A stretch of DNA of 64,000 nucleotides from Scatomonas sp963928055 (lineage in GTDB: Bacteria > Bacillota > Clostridia > Lachnospirales > Lachnospiraceae). Positions 1-7,740 of this stretch are shown piece by piece (the stretch's first letter is position 1; each line of letters begins with the position of its first letter). Under the pieces are notes generated by a model. That model saw nothing but the letters and a program-made list of their open reading frames with translations. It was not told where the DNA came from and ran no database searches. A program made the position numbers and the translations under genes. The stretch covers positions 1,488,001-1,552,000 of the forward strand of contig CAWVDN010000001.1 of NCBI GenBank assembly GCA_963928055.1. Direction: 5' to 3'.

Positions 1-576
1 CGTCATTCCCTTCTGACGGCAGGTGTCCTGCAGCAGCTTCAGAATGGATTTTCCGGTGACGTAATCCAGCGCTCCCGTGGGCTCGTCGCAGAGCAGGAGC
101 TTGGGATTTTTCGCCAGCGCCCTGGCGATGGCCACCCGCTGCTGTTCCCCGCCGGAAAGCTGGGCCGGAAAGTTATCCATCCGATCCCCCAGTCCCACAT
201 CCGCCAGCACTTCCTCCGCGTCCAGGGGATTCCGGCAGATCTGCAGGGCCAGCTCCACATTTTCCAGCGCGGTCAGGTTCTGCATCAGGTTATAGAACTG
301 GAACACAAAGCCGATATCCTCCCGGCGGTACTGGATCAGCCCCCGGCCCTTCAGACCGCTGATCTCCTGGCCGTCCACCAGCACCCTGCCGGAGGTCACC
401 GTGTCCATGCCTCCCAGAATATTCAGCACCGTGGTCTTTCCCGCCCCGGAAGGCCCCACGATGATCACAAACTGTCCTTTTTCTATTTCAAAACGAATGC
501 CGTCACAGGCCTTGATGGAAACTTCCCCCATCTGATACACCTTTGTCACATCTTCCATTGCCACATAAGCAGACAT
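1..576 (-). CDS. ABC transporter ATP-binding protein (MacB/LolD-like), 3' end outside window
   Basis: ATPase subunit of an ABC transporter, of the type that pairs with FtsX-like permeases in lipoprotein or antimicrobial-peptide export. The 192 visible residues carry Walker A GPSGAGKTT (41-49), a Q-loop region around VFQFYNL (91-97), the signature LSGGEQQ (140-146) and Walker B LLLCDEPT (160-167) followed by the D-loop GALD. The ATG at 576 follows a clear GGAGG site. The protein is cut by the window start about 30 residues before its expected end; a permease gene probably lies just beyond. Known for the family: it energises the partner permease from the cytoplasm. The substrate cannot be told from this subunit alone. 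Confidence 0.93.
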   Translation of the reverse strand, partial: MSAYVAMEDVTKVYQMGEVSIKACDGIRFEIEKGQFVIIVGPSGAGKTTVLNILGGMDTVTSGRVLVDGQEISGLKGRGLIQYRREDIGFVFQFYNLMQNLTALENVELALQICRNPLDAEEVLADVGLGDRMDNFPAQLSGGEQQRVAIARALAKNPKLLLCDEPTGALDYVTGKSILKLLQDTCRQKGMT

Positions 577-719
577 AAAGGCCTCCTCCCCGCGGGTATG
601 CTCTCCGGAGAAGCTCCGGGCCCCTCCGTTTTCTATGTAAATGATAGCACACTTCCCGGGGATTGAGTCTGAAAAAAATATTAAATTTTGCTTTTCCGGG
701 CGCCGGATCCTGCCCGGCA

Positions 720-748
720 TGGTATAATGATTGCACATACGTGCAATC
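720..748 (+). promoter_or_regulatory. Extended -10 promoter overlapped by a perfect 8-bp inverted repeat (operator candidate)
   Basis: TGGTATAAT at 720-728 is a perfect extended -10 element. The inverted repeat GATTGCAC (729-736), spacer ATAC, GTGCAATC (741-748) lies exactly where transcription should start. The placement, on the transcription start and about 65 bases before the first start codon, is typical of a repressor operator. No good -35 is spaced correctly, as is common for extended -10 promoters. It would drive the genes at 814 and 1215. Confidence 0.6.
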
Positions 749-813
749 CAGCCCGGGTACCCGGGCTGCTCCGCTGCGCGGAGATTCGATAAGCCATTTC
801 AGGGAGGTTGAAA

Positions 814-1215
814 ATGATTCTTTTAGCATGCGCGGATGACGATCTCGGCATGATGTTTAACGGCCGCCGCCAGAGCCAGGACCGGGTCCTGCGGCAGTAT
901 ATCCTGGAAATGACCGGGCATTCCCGGCTGTGGATGAACGCCTACAGCCGGAAGCAGTTCCTGGAACCGGGGGCGATCCTGACGGAGGAAGACTGCCTTG
1001 CCAGGGCCGGCCAGGGAGAGTTCTGTTTTGTGGAGGACCTGGATCCCGCCCCTTACCGGGACCGGATCGAAAAGATCATCCTGTTCCGCTGGAACCGATC
1101 CTATCCTGCGGATGTCTATTTTGACCGCAGCCTTCTGGAGGGGCGGAAGCTGACCGTAGCCGCGGAATTTCCCGGTTCTTCCCACGAAAAGATCACCCGG
1201 GAGGACTATCTCTGA
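814..1215 (+). CDS. Small conserved protein of the group often labelled 'ribonuclease Z' in Lachnospiraceae; function unknown
   Basis: A 133-residue soluble protein. The ATG at 814 is chosen over the in-frame TTG at 808 because GGAGG at 803-807 then has a normal 6-base spacing. The N-terminus MILLACADDDLGMMF, the central NGRRQSQDR and the C-terminal GSSHEKITREDYL match, from memory, a conserved Lachnospiraceae family often auto-annotated as ribonuclease Z; I see no metallo-beta-lactamase HxHxDH motif, so that label is probably wrong. It overlaps the next gene by one base (TGATG), so the two are translationally coupled and it probably assists or regulates the nuclease. It is expressed from the extended -10 promoter at 720. 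Confidence 0.75.
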   Translation: MILLACADDDLGMMFNGRRQSQDRVLRQYILEMTGHSRLWMNAYSRKQFLEPGAILTEEDCLARAGQGEFCFVEDLDPAPYRDRIEKIILFRWNRSYPADVYFDRSLLEGRKLTVAAEFPGSSHEKITREDYL

Positions 1216-2117
1216 TGCGGCGCCGGAAAGGCTCCCTTCTCCCGCTGCTGCTCCTCCTGGCGGTCCTGCTCACAGGATGCTCCCTGGAACTGTCCGGCAG
1301 CGGGGAGCCGGAAACAGCCGCCCCCGGATCCTCCGCGGTCACCCTGGAAAATATCCCCGCCTATGCCGGCCAGCCCTACACGGCGCTGGAAGGAAACGTC
1401 CCCTCCTTCACGGAGGAAGACCTGACCGCGGAGCCCTTTGAATCCTACAGCCCTCTGGACAGCCTGGGCCGCTGCGGCGCGGCATACGCCTGCCTGGGAC
1501 AGGAACTCATGCCCCGGGAGGAACGGGGAGATATCCACAGCGTCAGGCCCTCCGGCTGGCACAGCGTCCGCTATGATTTCGTGGACGGCCAGAGCCTGTA
1601 CAACCGCTGTCATCTCATCGGCTTTCAGCTTTCCGGAGAAAACGCCAACGAGAAAAATCTGATTACCGGAACCCGCTACATGAACGTAGAAGGGATGCTT
1701 CCCTTTGAAAATATGACCGCCGACTACATAAAAGAAACCGGCGGCCACGTCCTCTACCGGGTGACTCCCGATTTTCAGGGGGAGGAACTGGTGGCCCGGG
1801 GCGTGGAGATGGAAGCCATGTCTGTGGAGGACGGCGGAGAAGCTGTCAGCTTCCATGTATACGTGTACAATGTACAGCCCGGCGTACGCATCGACTACGC
1901 CACCGGCGACAGTCAGATCGCCCCGGAAGAGCAGGCGGGATCCGATCAGGAGACGGAGGAGACCTATATCCTGAATACCAACACCCGCAGATTTCATCTG
2001 CCCTCCTGCTCCAGCGTCTCCGACATCAAAGACTCCAACCGGAAAACGTACCGGGGCAGCCGGGAATCTCTGATCCGTCAGGGCTATTCCCCCTGCGGAA
2101 GCTGCGGTTCCGGCTGA
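1215..2117 (+). CDS. DNA/RNA non-specific endonuclease, secreted lipoprotein
   Basis: A 300-residue extracellular nuclease lipoprotein. Residues 1-22 form a signal peptide ending in the lipobox LLTGC (Cys22). The nuclease core is around 80-225, with the beta-beta-alpha-metal motif in the variant NRCHLIGFQL (130-139), His133 as candidate general base, and the metal-binding stretch NEKNLITGTRYMN (145-157). EndA/NucA enzymes usually carry DRGH, so Asn-Arg-Cys-His is a subfamily variant. A separate C-terminal module (about 250-300) has His261, Cys265, Cys294 and Cys297, resembling an Ada-type metal-binding fold. It likely degrades extracellular nucleic acid for nutrition or DNA uptake. It is coupled to the preceding gene by a one-base overlap. 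Confidence 0.88.
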   Translation: MRRRKGSLLPLLLLLAVLLTGCSLELSGSGEPETAAPGSSAVTLENIPAYAGQPYTALEGNVPSFTEEDLTAEPFESYSPLDSLGRCGAAYACLGQELMPREERGDIHSVRPSGWHSVRYDFVDGQSLYNRCHLIGFQLSGENANEKNLITGTRYMNVEGMLPFENMTADYIKETGGHVLYRVTPDFQGEELVARGVEMEAMSVEDGGEAVSFHVYVYNVQPGVRIDYATGDSQIAPEEQAGSDQETEETYILNTNTRRFHLPSCSSVSDIKDSNRKTYRGSRESLIRQGYSPCGSCGSG

Positions 2118-2121
2118 GAGG

Positions 2122-2152
2122 CCCTTATCCGCAGCGGCTCTGCGGATAAGGG
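2122..2152 (+). terminator. Strong 13-bp hairpin after the nuclease gene
   Basis: Perfect inverted repeat CCCTTATCCGCAG (2122-2134), loop CGGCT, CTGCGGATAAGGG (2140-2152), directly after the nuclease stop. The following bases are not T-rich, so termination may be partial or factor-assisted. Confidence 0.6.
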
Positions 2153-2190
2153 TTGTGCGGGCACGTATAGCTTGGAGGAGATTCCGATCC

Positions 2191-2214
2191 CGCAGCGGCT
2201 CTTCGGATAAAGGG
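2191..2214 (+). repeat. Degenerate second copy of the 3' half of the preceding hairpin
   Basis: The bases from 2191 repeat the loop and right arm of the hairpin at 2122-2152 (GCAGCGGCTC followed by T/G, CGGATAA and AGGG), with one substitution and one inserted A. The copy has lost its left arm. It lies just upstream of the HTH gene at 2244. Confidence 0.6.
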
Positions 2215-2243
2215 CTTTCTATATCAGAAAAGAGGGGTGTCAT

Positions 2244-3674
2244 ATGTCCGAATTTTCCAATCTGCTGTCTGAGCTGATCCGCTCCGAAGAGATCCATGTG
2301 GCGGACCTGACCCGCTACTGCGGTCTGGACCGGTCCACCATGTATAAATTGATCAATGGAAAGCGCAGTCCCGGATCCCTGGAGACGGTGCAGAAGATCG
2401 CCGACTACGTCCAGCTGAGTCCCTGGGAACGGCGGAAACTGCTGGAGGCCTACGAGATCACCCGTCTGGGATCGGAGATCTTCTATCAGCGCCGGGATAT
2501 CCTGAAATTCATTCTCAATATCCAGGATCTGCAGAAGCCCTCCCTGCCCGCCGGGGAACCCCAGGAGGCCCTGCCTGCCCCGTCCGGAAACGCGCTGCCG
2601 CTGACCGGCAGGATCCAGGTCTCCGCCGCCATCCACGGGATCTTCCGAAGGGCTTCCGCCGCCTCCGCGGGAGAGATCCAGATCCTGGCCCAGCCCGTCC
2701 ATCTGAAGGTCCTGAACCTGGTGGCCGCCCTGGTCAGCGCCGGAAAAAATCTGCGGATCCGGCATATCATCTGCCTGAACAATAAAAAGGCGACTCTTCC
2801 CCTGAACTATAATTACAATCTGCAGAGCCTGTCGGATATCGTGCCTTTTTACGGAACCAGCTGCCAATACTATCCCTATTATTACTATGACAGCCTGGAA
2901 TCCCACTTTGGCAGCTTTGATCTCCTGTCCTGCGGGTTCCTCACGGAAAACGAAGCGGTGATCTGCAGCGCCGGCCTGGAAAACGGCTATTATCTCCGCA
3001 CGGAAGAAATGATTGCTCCTCTGAAGCGGCATTTCCGGAAGCTCTTTTCCATGGCGCATCCCTTGGTGCTTTCTTTTGAGTCCTCCCTGGAGTTCCATTT
3101 CAGAAAATATCCGGAACTGGCAGAAGGCGTCAAGGAATCCTACAGCCTGAGCTACGAGCCGAGTCTGGGCATCTGTCTCCATCCGGATCTGGTAGATAAG
3201 TATCTGGCAAAGGATCTGGAACATCGGGAAGATTTTCTGGCCCAGGCCAGGTCCTATTTCCGCGCTTCCGGCTGGACCCACAATTATTTCTCGCCCGCGG
3301 GGCTCCGCAGTTTTCTGGAAACCGGCCGCGTCAACGAGATCCCAGCGGAACTGTACCATCCTCTGGAGTATCCGGAACGCGTCCGTCTCCTGAAAAAGTA
3401 CATCCATCTTCTGGATACGGGCCTGGATATCCGTATGTACCGGGATTCTCTCAGCGAGTTCCCCGCAAACTTCCATATGCGGGCTGCCGGCAGCTTCGGA
3501 TATCTGATGTTTATCAGCCAGGAAAACCATTATTCCTATCTGATCCTGGAGGAGCCCAATCTGCTGAACGCCTTCCTGGATTTCGCCTCTTCCCTGGCGG
3601 AGACGGAGCTTCTGGCCACAGCCGAAGAAACCCGTGAGTTCCTTCTGAACACTTTAGAGACATACGGAGGTTAA
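2244..3674 (+). CDS. HTH (XRE-like) protein with large uncharacterised C-terminal domain, paralog A
   Basis: A 476-residue protein. An N-terminal helix-turn-helix spans about residues 5-60, with the recognition region YCGLDRSTMYKLINGKR (25-41). The remaining ~410 residues match no family I can name. They include a Tyr-rich patch PYYYYDSLESHF near residue 212 and a segment LRIRHIICLNN near 170. No membrane segment or signal peptide is visible, so it is probably a cytoplasmic DNA-binding regulator with a ligand- or partner-sensing domain. GAGGGG before the ATG is a good ribosome site. The next gene is a paralog 4 bases downstream, so both are co-transcribed and may form a heteromer. Confidence 0.8.
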   Translation: MSEFSNLLSELIRSEEIHVADLTRYCGLDRSTMYKLINGKRSPGSLETVQKIADYVQLSPWERRKLLEAYEITRLGSEIFYQRRDILKFILNIQDLQKPSLPAGEPQEALPAPSGNALPLTGRIQVSAAIHGIFRRASAASAGEIQILAQPVHLKVLNLVAALVSAGKNLRIRHIICLNNKKATLPLNYNYNLQSLSDIVPFYGTSCQYYPYYYYDSLESHFGSFDLLSCGFLTENEAVICSAGLENGYYLRTEEMIAPLKRHFRKLFSMAHPLVLSFESSLEFHFRKYPELAEGVKESYSLSYEPSLGICLHPDLVDKYLAKDLEHREDFLAQARSYFRASGWTHNYFSPAGLRSFLETGRVNEIPAELYHPLEYPERVRLLKKYIHLLDTGLDIRMYRDSLSEFPANFHMRAAGSFGYLMFISQENHYSYLILEEPNLLNAFLDFASSLAETELLATAEETREFLLNTLETYGG

Positions 3675-3678
3675 AAGC

Positions 3679-5118
3679 ATGTCAGAATTTTCGGATCTGT
3701 TTTCTATGCTGGTCAGTTCCAGAGACATCAACGTTACCGGTCTGGCCGCCTACTGCGGCCTGGACCGCTCCACGATGTACAAACTCCTGAACGGCAGACG
3801 GAACCCCTCCTCCCGGGAGCAGGTCCTTCGGATCTCGGAATTTATGAATCTGAATCCCCTGGAAAACCGGGAACTGCTGAACGCGTATCTGATCACCCGC
3901 ATTGGCTGGGATGTTTTCTGCCGGCGCACCGCGGTGCTGGAGTTCATCCTGAACTTTCAGAACCTTTCCCCCAGTTTTTCCGGCTTTCCCGCCGCTCCGG
4001 AACCGGGGGCGCCGGCATCCCAACCGGAAGAGGACCGGAACGCCCGTCCCCTTTCCGGCCGCCTCCAGGTGTCCGCCGCTGTCCACAGCCTTTGCCTGGA
4101 GGCTCTGGCGGATCCCAATGGGACGCTGGATATCATTGCCCAGCCGGAACATCTGAAAACCCTGGACATCGTCTCCTCCCTGGCCGGCGGCTCCTCGCTC
4201 CGCATCCGCCATATCCTCTGCGTCAACAACAACCGCAGCCTCATCCGAGCCCAGCAGGACTATAATCTGCAGTGCCTGACGAAGATCATTCCCTTTTTCG
4301 GCATCCGCTGCCGGTATCAGCCCTATTACTACTACGACGATGTGAACTCCCACTTTAACAACCTGAACTTTATGCCCTGCGTTTTTCTCTCGCAAAAGTC
4401 CGCTGTGCTGTGCTCCAGCAGCCTGAAAGAAGGGATCTTTTTTTCCGCCCCGGACATGATCTCCCTGCTGCAGAACCGTTTTAACACTCTGCGGAAATCG
4501 GTCCAGCCCCTGATCTCCTCCTTTCCCTCCTCGCTGGCAACCCATCTGCGAAACTTTCCAGAGACCATGGCTTCCGTAAAAAGCGCCTTTTCCCTCAGCG
4601 CGGAGCCCTGCCTGATGCCCTGCATAACCGCCGACCTGCTCCGAAAATATCTGAAGGGAAGCCCGGATTCCAGGCCGAAGCTCATTGCCGCCGTAACTGC
4701 CTATATCAGCGCCTTTTCCAAGATAGATGTCAAAAGCTGCTTCACCCGGGAAGGTGCCCGCGCCTTTCTGGAAACCGGCCGCCTCCACGAAGTTCCCCGG
4801 GAACTGTATTCCCCCCTGGAATATCCGGACCGGATCCTGCTTCTGAAGCAGCTGCGCCATTATCTCTCCATGGGGTACGAGATCCGTCTCCTGAACACTC
4901 CTCTGGACAGATTCCCTCTGCATCTGCACCTGTTCTCCTCCTCGGACCTGGGATACATTCTTTTTGAAGATGGAGTAAACGGCCTCAACTACCTGGTCCT
5001 GAAGGAGCAGAATCTGCTGAACGCCTTCTACGACTTCTCCGCCGCCCTGGAGAAGGGGGATCTGCTCTGCTCCGCGGAGGAGACAGACACGTTTTTGAAG
5101 GAGCTTATTGAGAAATAA
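3679..5118 (+). CDS. HTH (XRE-like) protein with large uncharacterised C-terminal domain, paralog B
   Basis: A 479-residue paralog of the preceding protein, similar over its whole length (roughly half the residues by eye). It shares the start MSEFS, the HTH region YCGLDRSTMYKLLNGRR, LRIRHILCVNN and PYYYYDDVNSHF. The region of about residues 95-115 is a variable Pro/Ala-rich linker between the HTH and the C-terminal part. A GGAGG site overlaps the stop of the upstream gene, giving a tight two-gene unit. The duplication is old, since divergence is spread evenly. Function is unknown; a pair of DNA-binding sensors is the simplest reading. Confidence 0.8.
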   Translation: MSEFSDLFSMLVSSRDINVTGLAAYCGLDRSTMYKLLNGRRNPSSREQVLRISEFMNLNPLENRELLNAYLITRIGWDVFCRRTAVLEFILNFQNLSPSFSGFPAAPEPGAPASQPEEDRNARPLSGRLQVSAAVHSLCLEALADPNGTLDIIAQPEHLKTLDIVSSLAGGSSLRIRHILCVNNNRSLIRAQQDYNLQCLTKIIPFFGIRCRYQPYYYYDDVNSHFNNLNFMPCVFLSQKSAVLCSSSLKEGIFFSAPDMISLLQNRFNTLRKSVQPLISSFPSSLATHLRNFPETMASVKSAFSLSAEPCLMPCITADLLRKYLKGSPDSRPKLIAAVTAYISAFSKIDVKSCFTREGARAFLETGRLHEVPRELYSPLEYPDRILLLKQLRHYLSMGYEIRLLNTPLDRFPLHLHLFSSSDLGYILFEDGVNGLNYLVLKEQNLLNAFYDFSAALEKGDLLCSAEETDTFLKELIEK

Positions 5119-5128
5119 AAAGGACGAA

Positions 5129-5174
5129 AAAAGAGAGTGCAGGGGTTCCCAGCGGAACCGATACACTCTCTTTT
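5129..5174. terminator. Bidirectional intrinsic terminator between convergent genes
   Basis: AAAAGAGAGTG (5129-5139) pairs with CACTCTCTTTT (5164-5174); inside it GGGGTTCC pairs with GGAACC. T-runs flank it in both directions, so it can end both the HTH pair (plus) and the secreted protein gene at 5199 (minus). Confidence 0.88.
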
Positions 5175-5198
5175 GTTTCGGTAATGCGCGATTAAATG

Positions 5199-5684
5199 TT
5201 ATTGTGGGATCATTAAGCCCTGGGTTAAAGTACTCCCATTTTCAAAATCAGAACCGTCTTCCACGTAATGGTAGGCGTGAAGGCGGTAATAGTAACCTTG
5301 AGGAACCGATACCATATAACTCTTTATGTTCATGCTAGTATTATACTCAATTGTTTTCCAATATGTATAGTTATTATACGCCACTCCACTATACTGATCC
5401 AGATAAATATTAAGTCCTACTTCATCCGCATCGCGGGAAGCCAGGGTTTCTCCGTAAACACCTGCTTTTCCATCGTTTTCTTCCAGCTTAATATAGCCAT
5501 GATACATAAGCGATCCCTTACTCAGGGGACTGTATGTATCTTCCACGTATTTCATTTTTTTTGACGCAAAGTCTTCCCACATGGGTACTTTTCTCTCTGG
5601 CTCTGCGCCCACGCTAAGAACGGTCATTTGCATTAGTACAAGTATAATCAAAACAATACCTATTTTATGAATTCTTTTTTTCAA
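5199..5684 (-). CDS. Secreted small protein, DUF6147-like
   Basis: A 161-residue exported protein. Residues 1-27 form a signal peptide (basic start, then IGIVLIILVLMQMTVLSV) with likely cleavage after VGA. The mature part ends with the pattern YLDQY..Y..YTYWK....VSVPQGYYYRLHAYH, which resembles DUF6147 proteins as I remember them. The start is a TTG at 5684 preceded by GTGAGG. It lies 30 bases after the DUF4367-type gene and is probably co-transcribed. Base composition is clearly more AT-rich than the flanking genes. Role unknown; an exported target of the adjacent sigma/anti-sigma pair is possible. Confidence 0.68.
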   Translation of the reverse strand: MKKRIHKIGIVLIILVLMQMTVLSVGAEPERKVPMWEDFASKKMKYVEDTYSPLSKGSLMYHGYIKLEENDGKAGVYGETLASRDADEVGLNIYLDQYSGVAYNNYTYWKTIEYNTSMNIKSYMVSVPQGYYYRLHAYHYVEDGSDFENGSTLTQGLMIPQ

Positions 5685-5714
5685 TATTCCTCACCAGTTC
5701 TTTCTATTATTTCC

Positions 5715-6518
5715 CTAAGACATAAAATACATATTTTCCATAATTTTTACAACCTCTGTTTGGGCCAGAATTCCCCAAAAAGTATAGTGACAGTTTTTAT
5801 AGATCCATTCTCCCTGTTGTACTAACGCGCTATCTTCCTGATATTCCGAAACCAGGATTTCTATATCGCTTTCCGGTGTATTAATTTCCATTTGAATCAC
5901 TTTTTGCGTATCTGCAACTTCGCTTCTCACAGAAGGATTCTCACTCTTATCAATCGTTAAATACAGATAGCCCTGTATTCCCTTATACCTAGCAACAACC
6001 CTCCCTTGCTGCAGATCAATCGTTCCCTCTACAAAAATCGTATCTTTCGGCATATAAAAGAACTCCGGCACTACTATCCCCAGCTCCTCCTTTGCCTTCT
6101 CCCGCAGTTCTATCTCGGATGTCTCTGTCAGCAGGCTGTCGCCGCCATTGTTGGACTGTTCTACTTTTCCTCCGCCGGTCAGCTGTTCCCATTTCCCCAG
6201 CCAGTACATGCGGTTGCCCTCGCTGATCAGCGAGGTGCCGAAGACCGCTGCGGTCACGGCAACGAGAACGCCTGCCACTTTCAGCGGATGACGCCAGAAG
6301 GGGGTTCGCATCACTCCTTTCTTCTCTGTGGCGGCAGCTTCTTCCTCCGGCTCCGGGGACTCCTGGACTCTGGCCAGGATGTTCCGGAACATCTCTTCCT
6401 TCTTTTCCTCCGAAAGAGTGGCTTTGTAGGGTTCCGCCTGCTGTTGGATCTTGTCCGCCTCCCTGTCCAGCGCCTTCAGCAGCTGCTCTTTCCACTTTTT
6501 ATCCTTCTTTTTGTTCAT
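5715..6518 (-). CDS. DUF4367-type membrane protein, putative anti-sigma regulator
   Basis: A 267-residue single-pass membrane protein starting at ATG 6518 (MNKKKDKKWKEQLLKALD). About 70 cytoplasmic, charged residues are followed by a membrane segment near 77-97 (LKVAGVLVAVTAAVFGTSLI) and an extracytoplasmic domain of the DUF4367 kind (around 150-260). Such proteins usually sit directly after an ECF sigma gene. Here the sigma gene (7737-8261) is on the same strand but separated by murG on the other strand. The 3' half (extracytoplasmic domain) is much more AT-rich than the 5' half, as if the two parts had different histories. Confidence 0.7.
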   Translation of the reverse strand: MNKKKDKKWKEQLLKALDREADKIQQQAEPYKATLSEEKKEEMFRNILARVQESPEPEEEAAATEKKGVMRTPFWRHPLKVAGVLVAVTAAVFGTSLISEGNRMYWLGKWEQLTGGGKVEQSNNGGDSLLTETSEIELREKAKEELGIVVPEFFYMPKDTIFVEGTIDLQQGRVVARYKGIQGYLYLTIDKSENPSVRSEVADTQKVIQMEINTPESDIEILVSEYQEDSALVQQGEWIYKNCHYTFWGILAQTEVVKIMENMYFMS

Positions 6519-6576
6519 TCTGGTTTCCTTTTTTTCGATCCTCAGGGGCCGTACCCGGTTTCTCCGGGAGAAATCC

Positions 6577-6605
6577 TTGACTTTTCCGCCCGCAGGCCTA
6601 ATAAT
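6577..6605 (+). promoter_or_regulatory. Sigma-A-type promoter for murG
   Basis: TTGACT (6577-6582) and AATAAT (6600-6605) are separated by 17 bases, about 65 bases upstream of the murG ATG. A strong AGGAGGG ribosome site follows at 6657-6663. Confidence 0.65.
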
Positions 6606-6669
6606 GAGGATATTAAAGTCATAAGGCATTCTGGCCCATGATGAATCCGCATCACAGGAGGGATTATCC

Positions 6670-7740
6670 ATGAAACATATTGTACTTACCGGAGGCGGCA
6701 CTGCAGGCCACGTCACTCCCAACATCGCCCTGATCCCCAGGCTGCAGGAGCTGGGATACGAGATTTCCTATATCGGCTCCCACGACGGGATCGAGAAAAA
6801 ACTCATCGAGGATATGGGGATCCCCTATTACGGGATCTCCTCCGGCAAACTCCGCCGCTACCTGAACCTGAAAAATCTGTCGGATCCCTTCCTGGTCCTG
6901 AAAGGCATCGGGGAAGCCAGGAAGATCCTGAAAAAGCTCCGTCCCAACATCATCTTTTCCAAAGGCGGCTTTGTGGCCGTCCCTGTGGTCCTGGCAGCCC
7001 GCCGGCTGAAACTCCCGGTAATCATCCACGAATCTGACATGACTCCCGGTCTGGCCAACAAGCTCTGCATTCCCACAGCAGCCAAGGTCTGCTGCAATTT
7101 CCCGGAGACCGCTGACAGCCTTCCTGCCGATAAGGCAGTGGTCACCGGCACCCCCATCCGCCAGGAACTGATGCAGGGCAACAAGCTGGAAGCTCTGAAG
7201 TTCTGCCATTTCACCGCCAATAAGCCGGTGATCCTGGTGATCGGCGGAAGCCTGGGCTCCGTGGTCGTCAACGACGCGGTCCGCCAGATCCTTCCGGAAC
7301 TCCTGCAGAACTTCCAGGTGATCCATCTCTGCGGAAAGGATAAACTGGATCCTTCCCTGGAGGGCACCGAAGGCTACGTGCAGTATGAGTACATCCGCAA
7401 AGAACTGGCTGATCTTTTTGCCCTGGCGGATCTGGTGATCTCCCGGGCCGGGGCCAACGCCATCTGTGAGATCAGCGCCCTGGCTAAACCCAACCTGCTG
7501 ATCCCCCTGTCGGCCAAAGCCAGCCGCGGCGATCAGATCCTGAACGCCCGCTCCTTTGAAAAGCAGGGATACAGCATGGTCCTGGAGGAGGAAGAACTGA
7601 CCCCCCAGCGTCTTCTGGAGGGCATCCGCTCCCTCTACGAAAACAGAGAGACCTACATCGCGGCCATGAAGGCCAGCGGCCAGATGGATTCCATCGGCAG
7701 GATCATTTCTCTGATCCAGGAATACGGCCGGGAAGATTAA
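6670..7740 (+). CDS. murG: UDP-N-acetylglucosamine--MurNAc-(pentapeptide) pyrophosphoryl-undecaprenol GlcNAc transferase
   Basis: Membrane-associated GT-B glycosyltransferase that converts lipid I to lipid II in peptidoglycan synthesis. It has 356 residues, normal length. The glycine loop GGGTAGHVTPN (8-18) binds the lipid-linked acceptor; GGSLGS (about 195) and the C-terminal SRAGANAICEI region (about 258-268) form the UDP-GlcNAc site. It stands alone with its own promoter rather than in a division/cell-wall cluster, so it may be a second copy. It is inserted head-on between a sigma gene and that gene's probable membrane regulator. Its stop overlaps the sigma gene's stop by a few bases. Confidence 0.93.
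   Translation: MKHIVLTGGGTAGHVTPNIALIPRLQELGYEISYIGSHDGIEKKLIEDMGIPYYGISSGKLRRYLNLKNLSDPFLVLKGIGEARKILKKLRPNIIFSKGGFVAVPVVLAARRLKLPVIIHESDMTPGLANKLCIPTAAKVCCNFPETADSLPADKAVVTGTPIRQELMQGNKLEALKFCHFTANKPVILVIGGSLGSVVVNDAVRQILPELLQNFQVIHLCGKDKLDPSLEGTEGYVQYEYIRKELADLFALADLVISRAGANAICEISALAKPNLLIPLSAKASRGDQILNARSFEKQGYSMVLEEEELTPQRLLEGIRSLYENRETYIAAMKASGQMDSIGRIISLIQEYGRED

Noticed and set aside
1206..3530. A 774-residue open frame on the minus strand
   Set aside because: It runs antisense across the nuclease lipoprotein and the first HTH protein, both of which have family motifs and ribosome sites; it is a by-product of GC-rich codon use.
5108..5338. A 76-residue plus-strand frame after the HTH pair
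   Set aside because: It covers the bidirectional terminator and lies antisense to the secreted protein gene.
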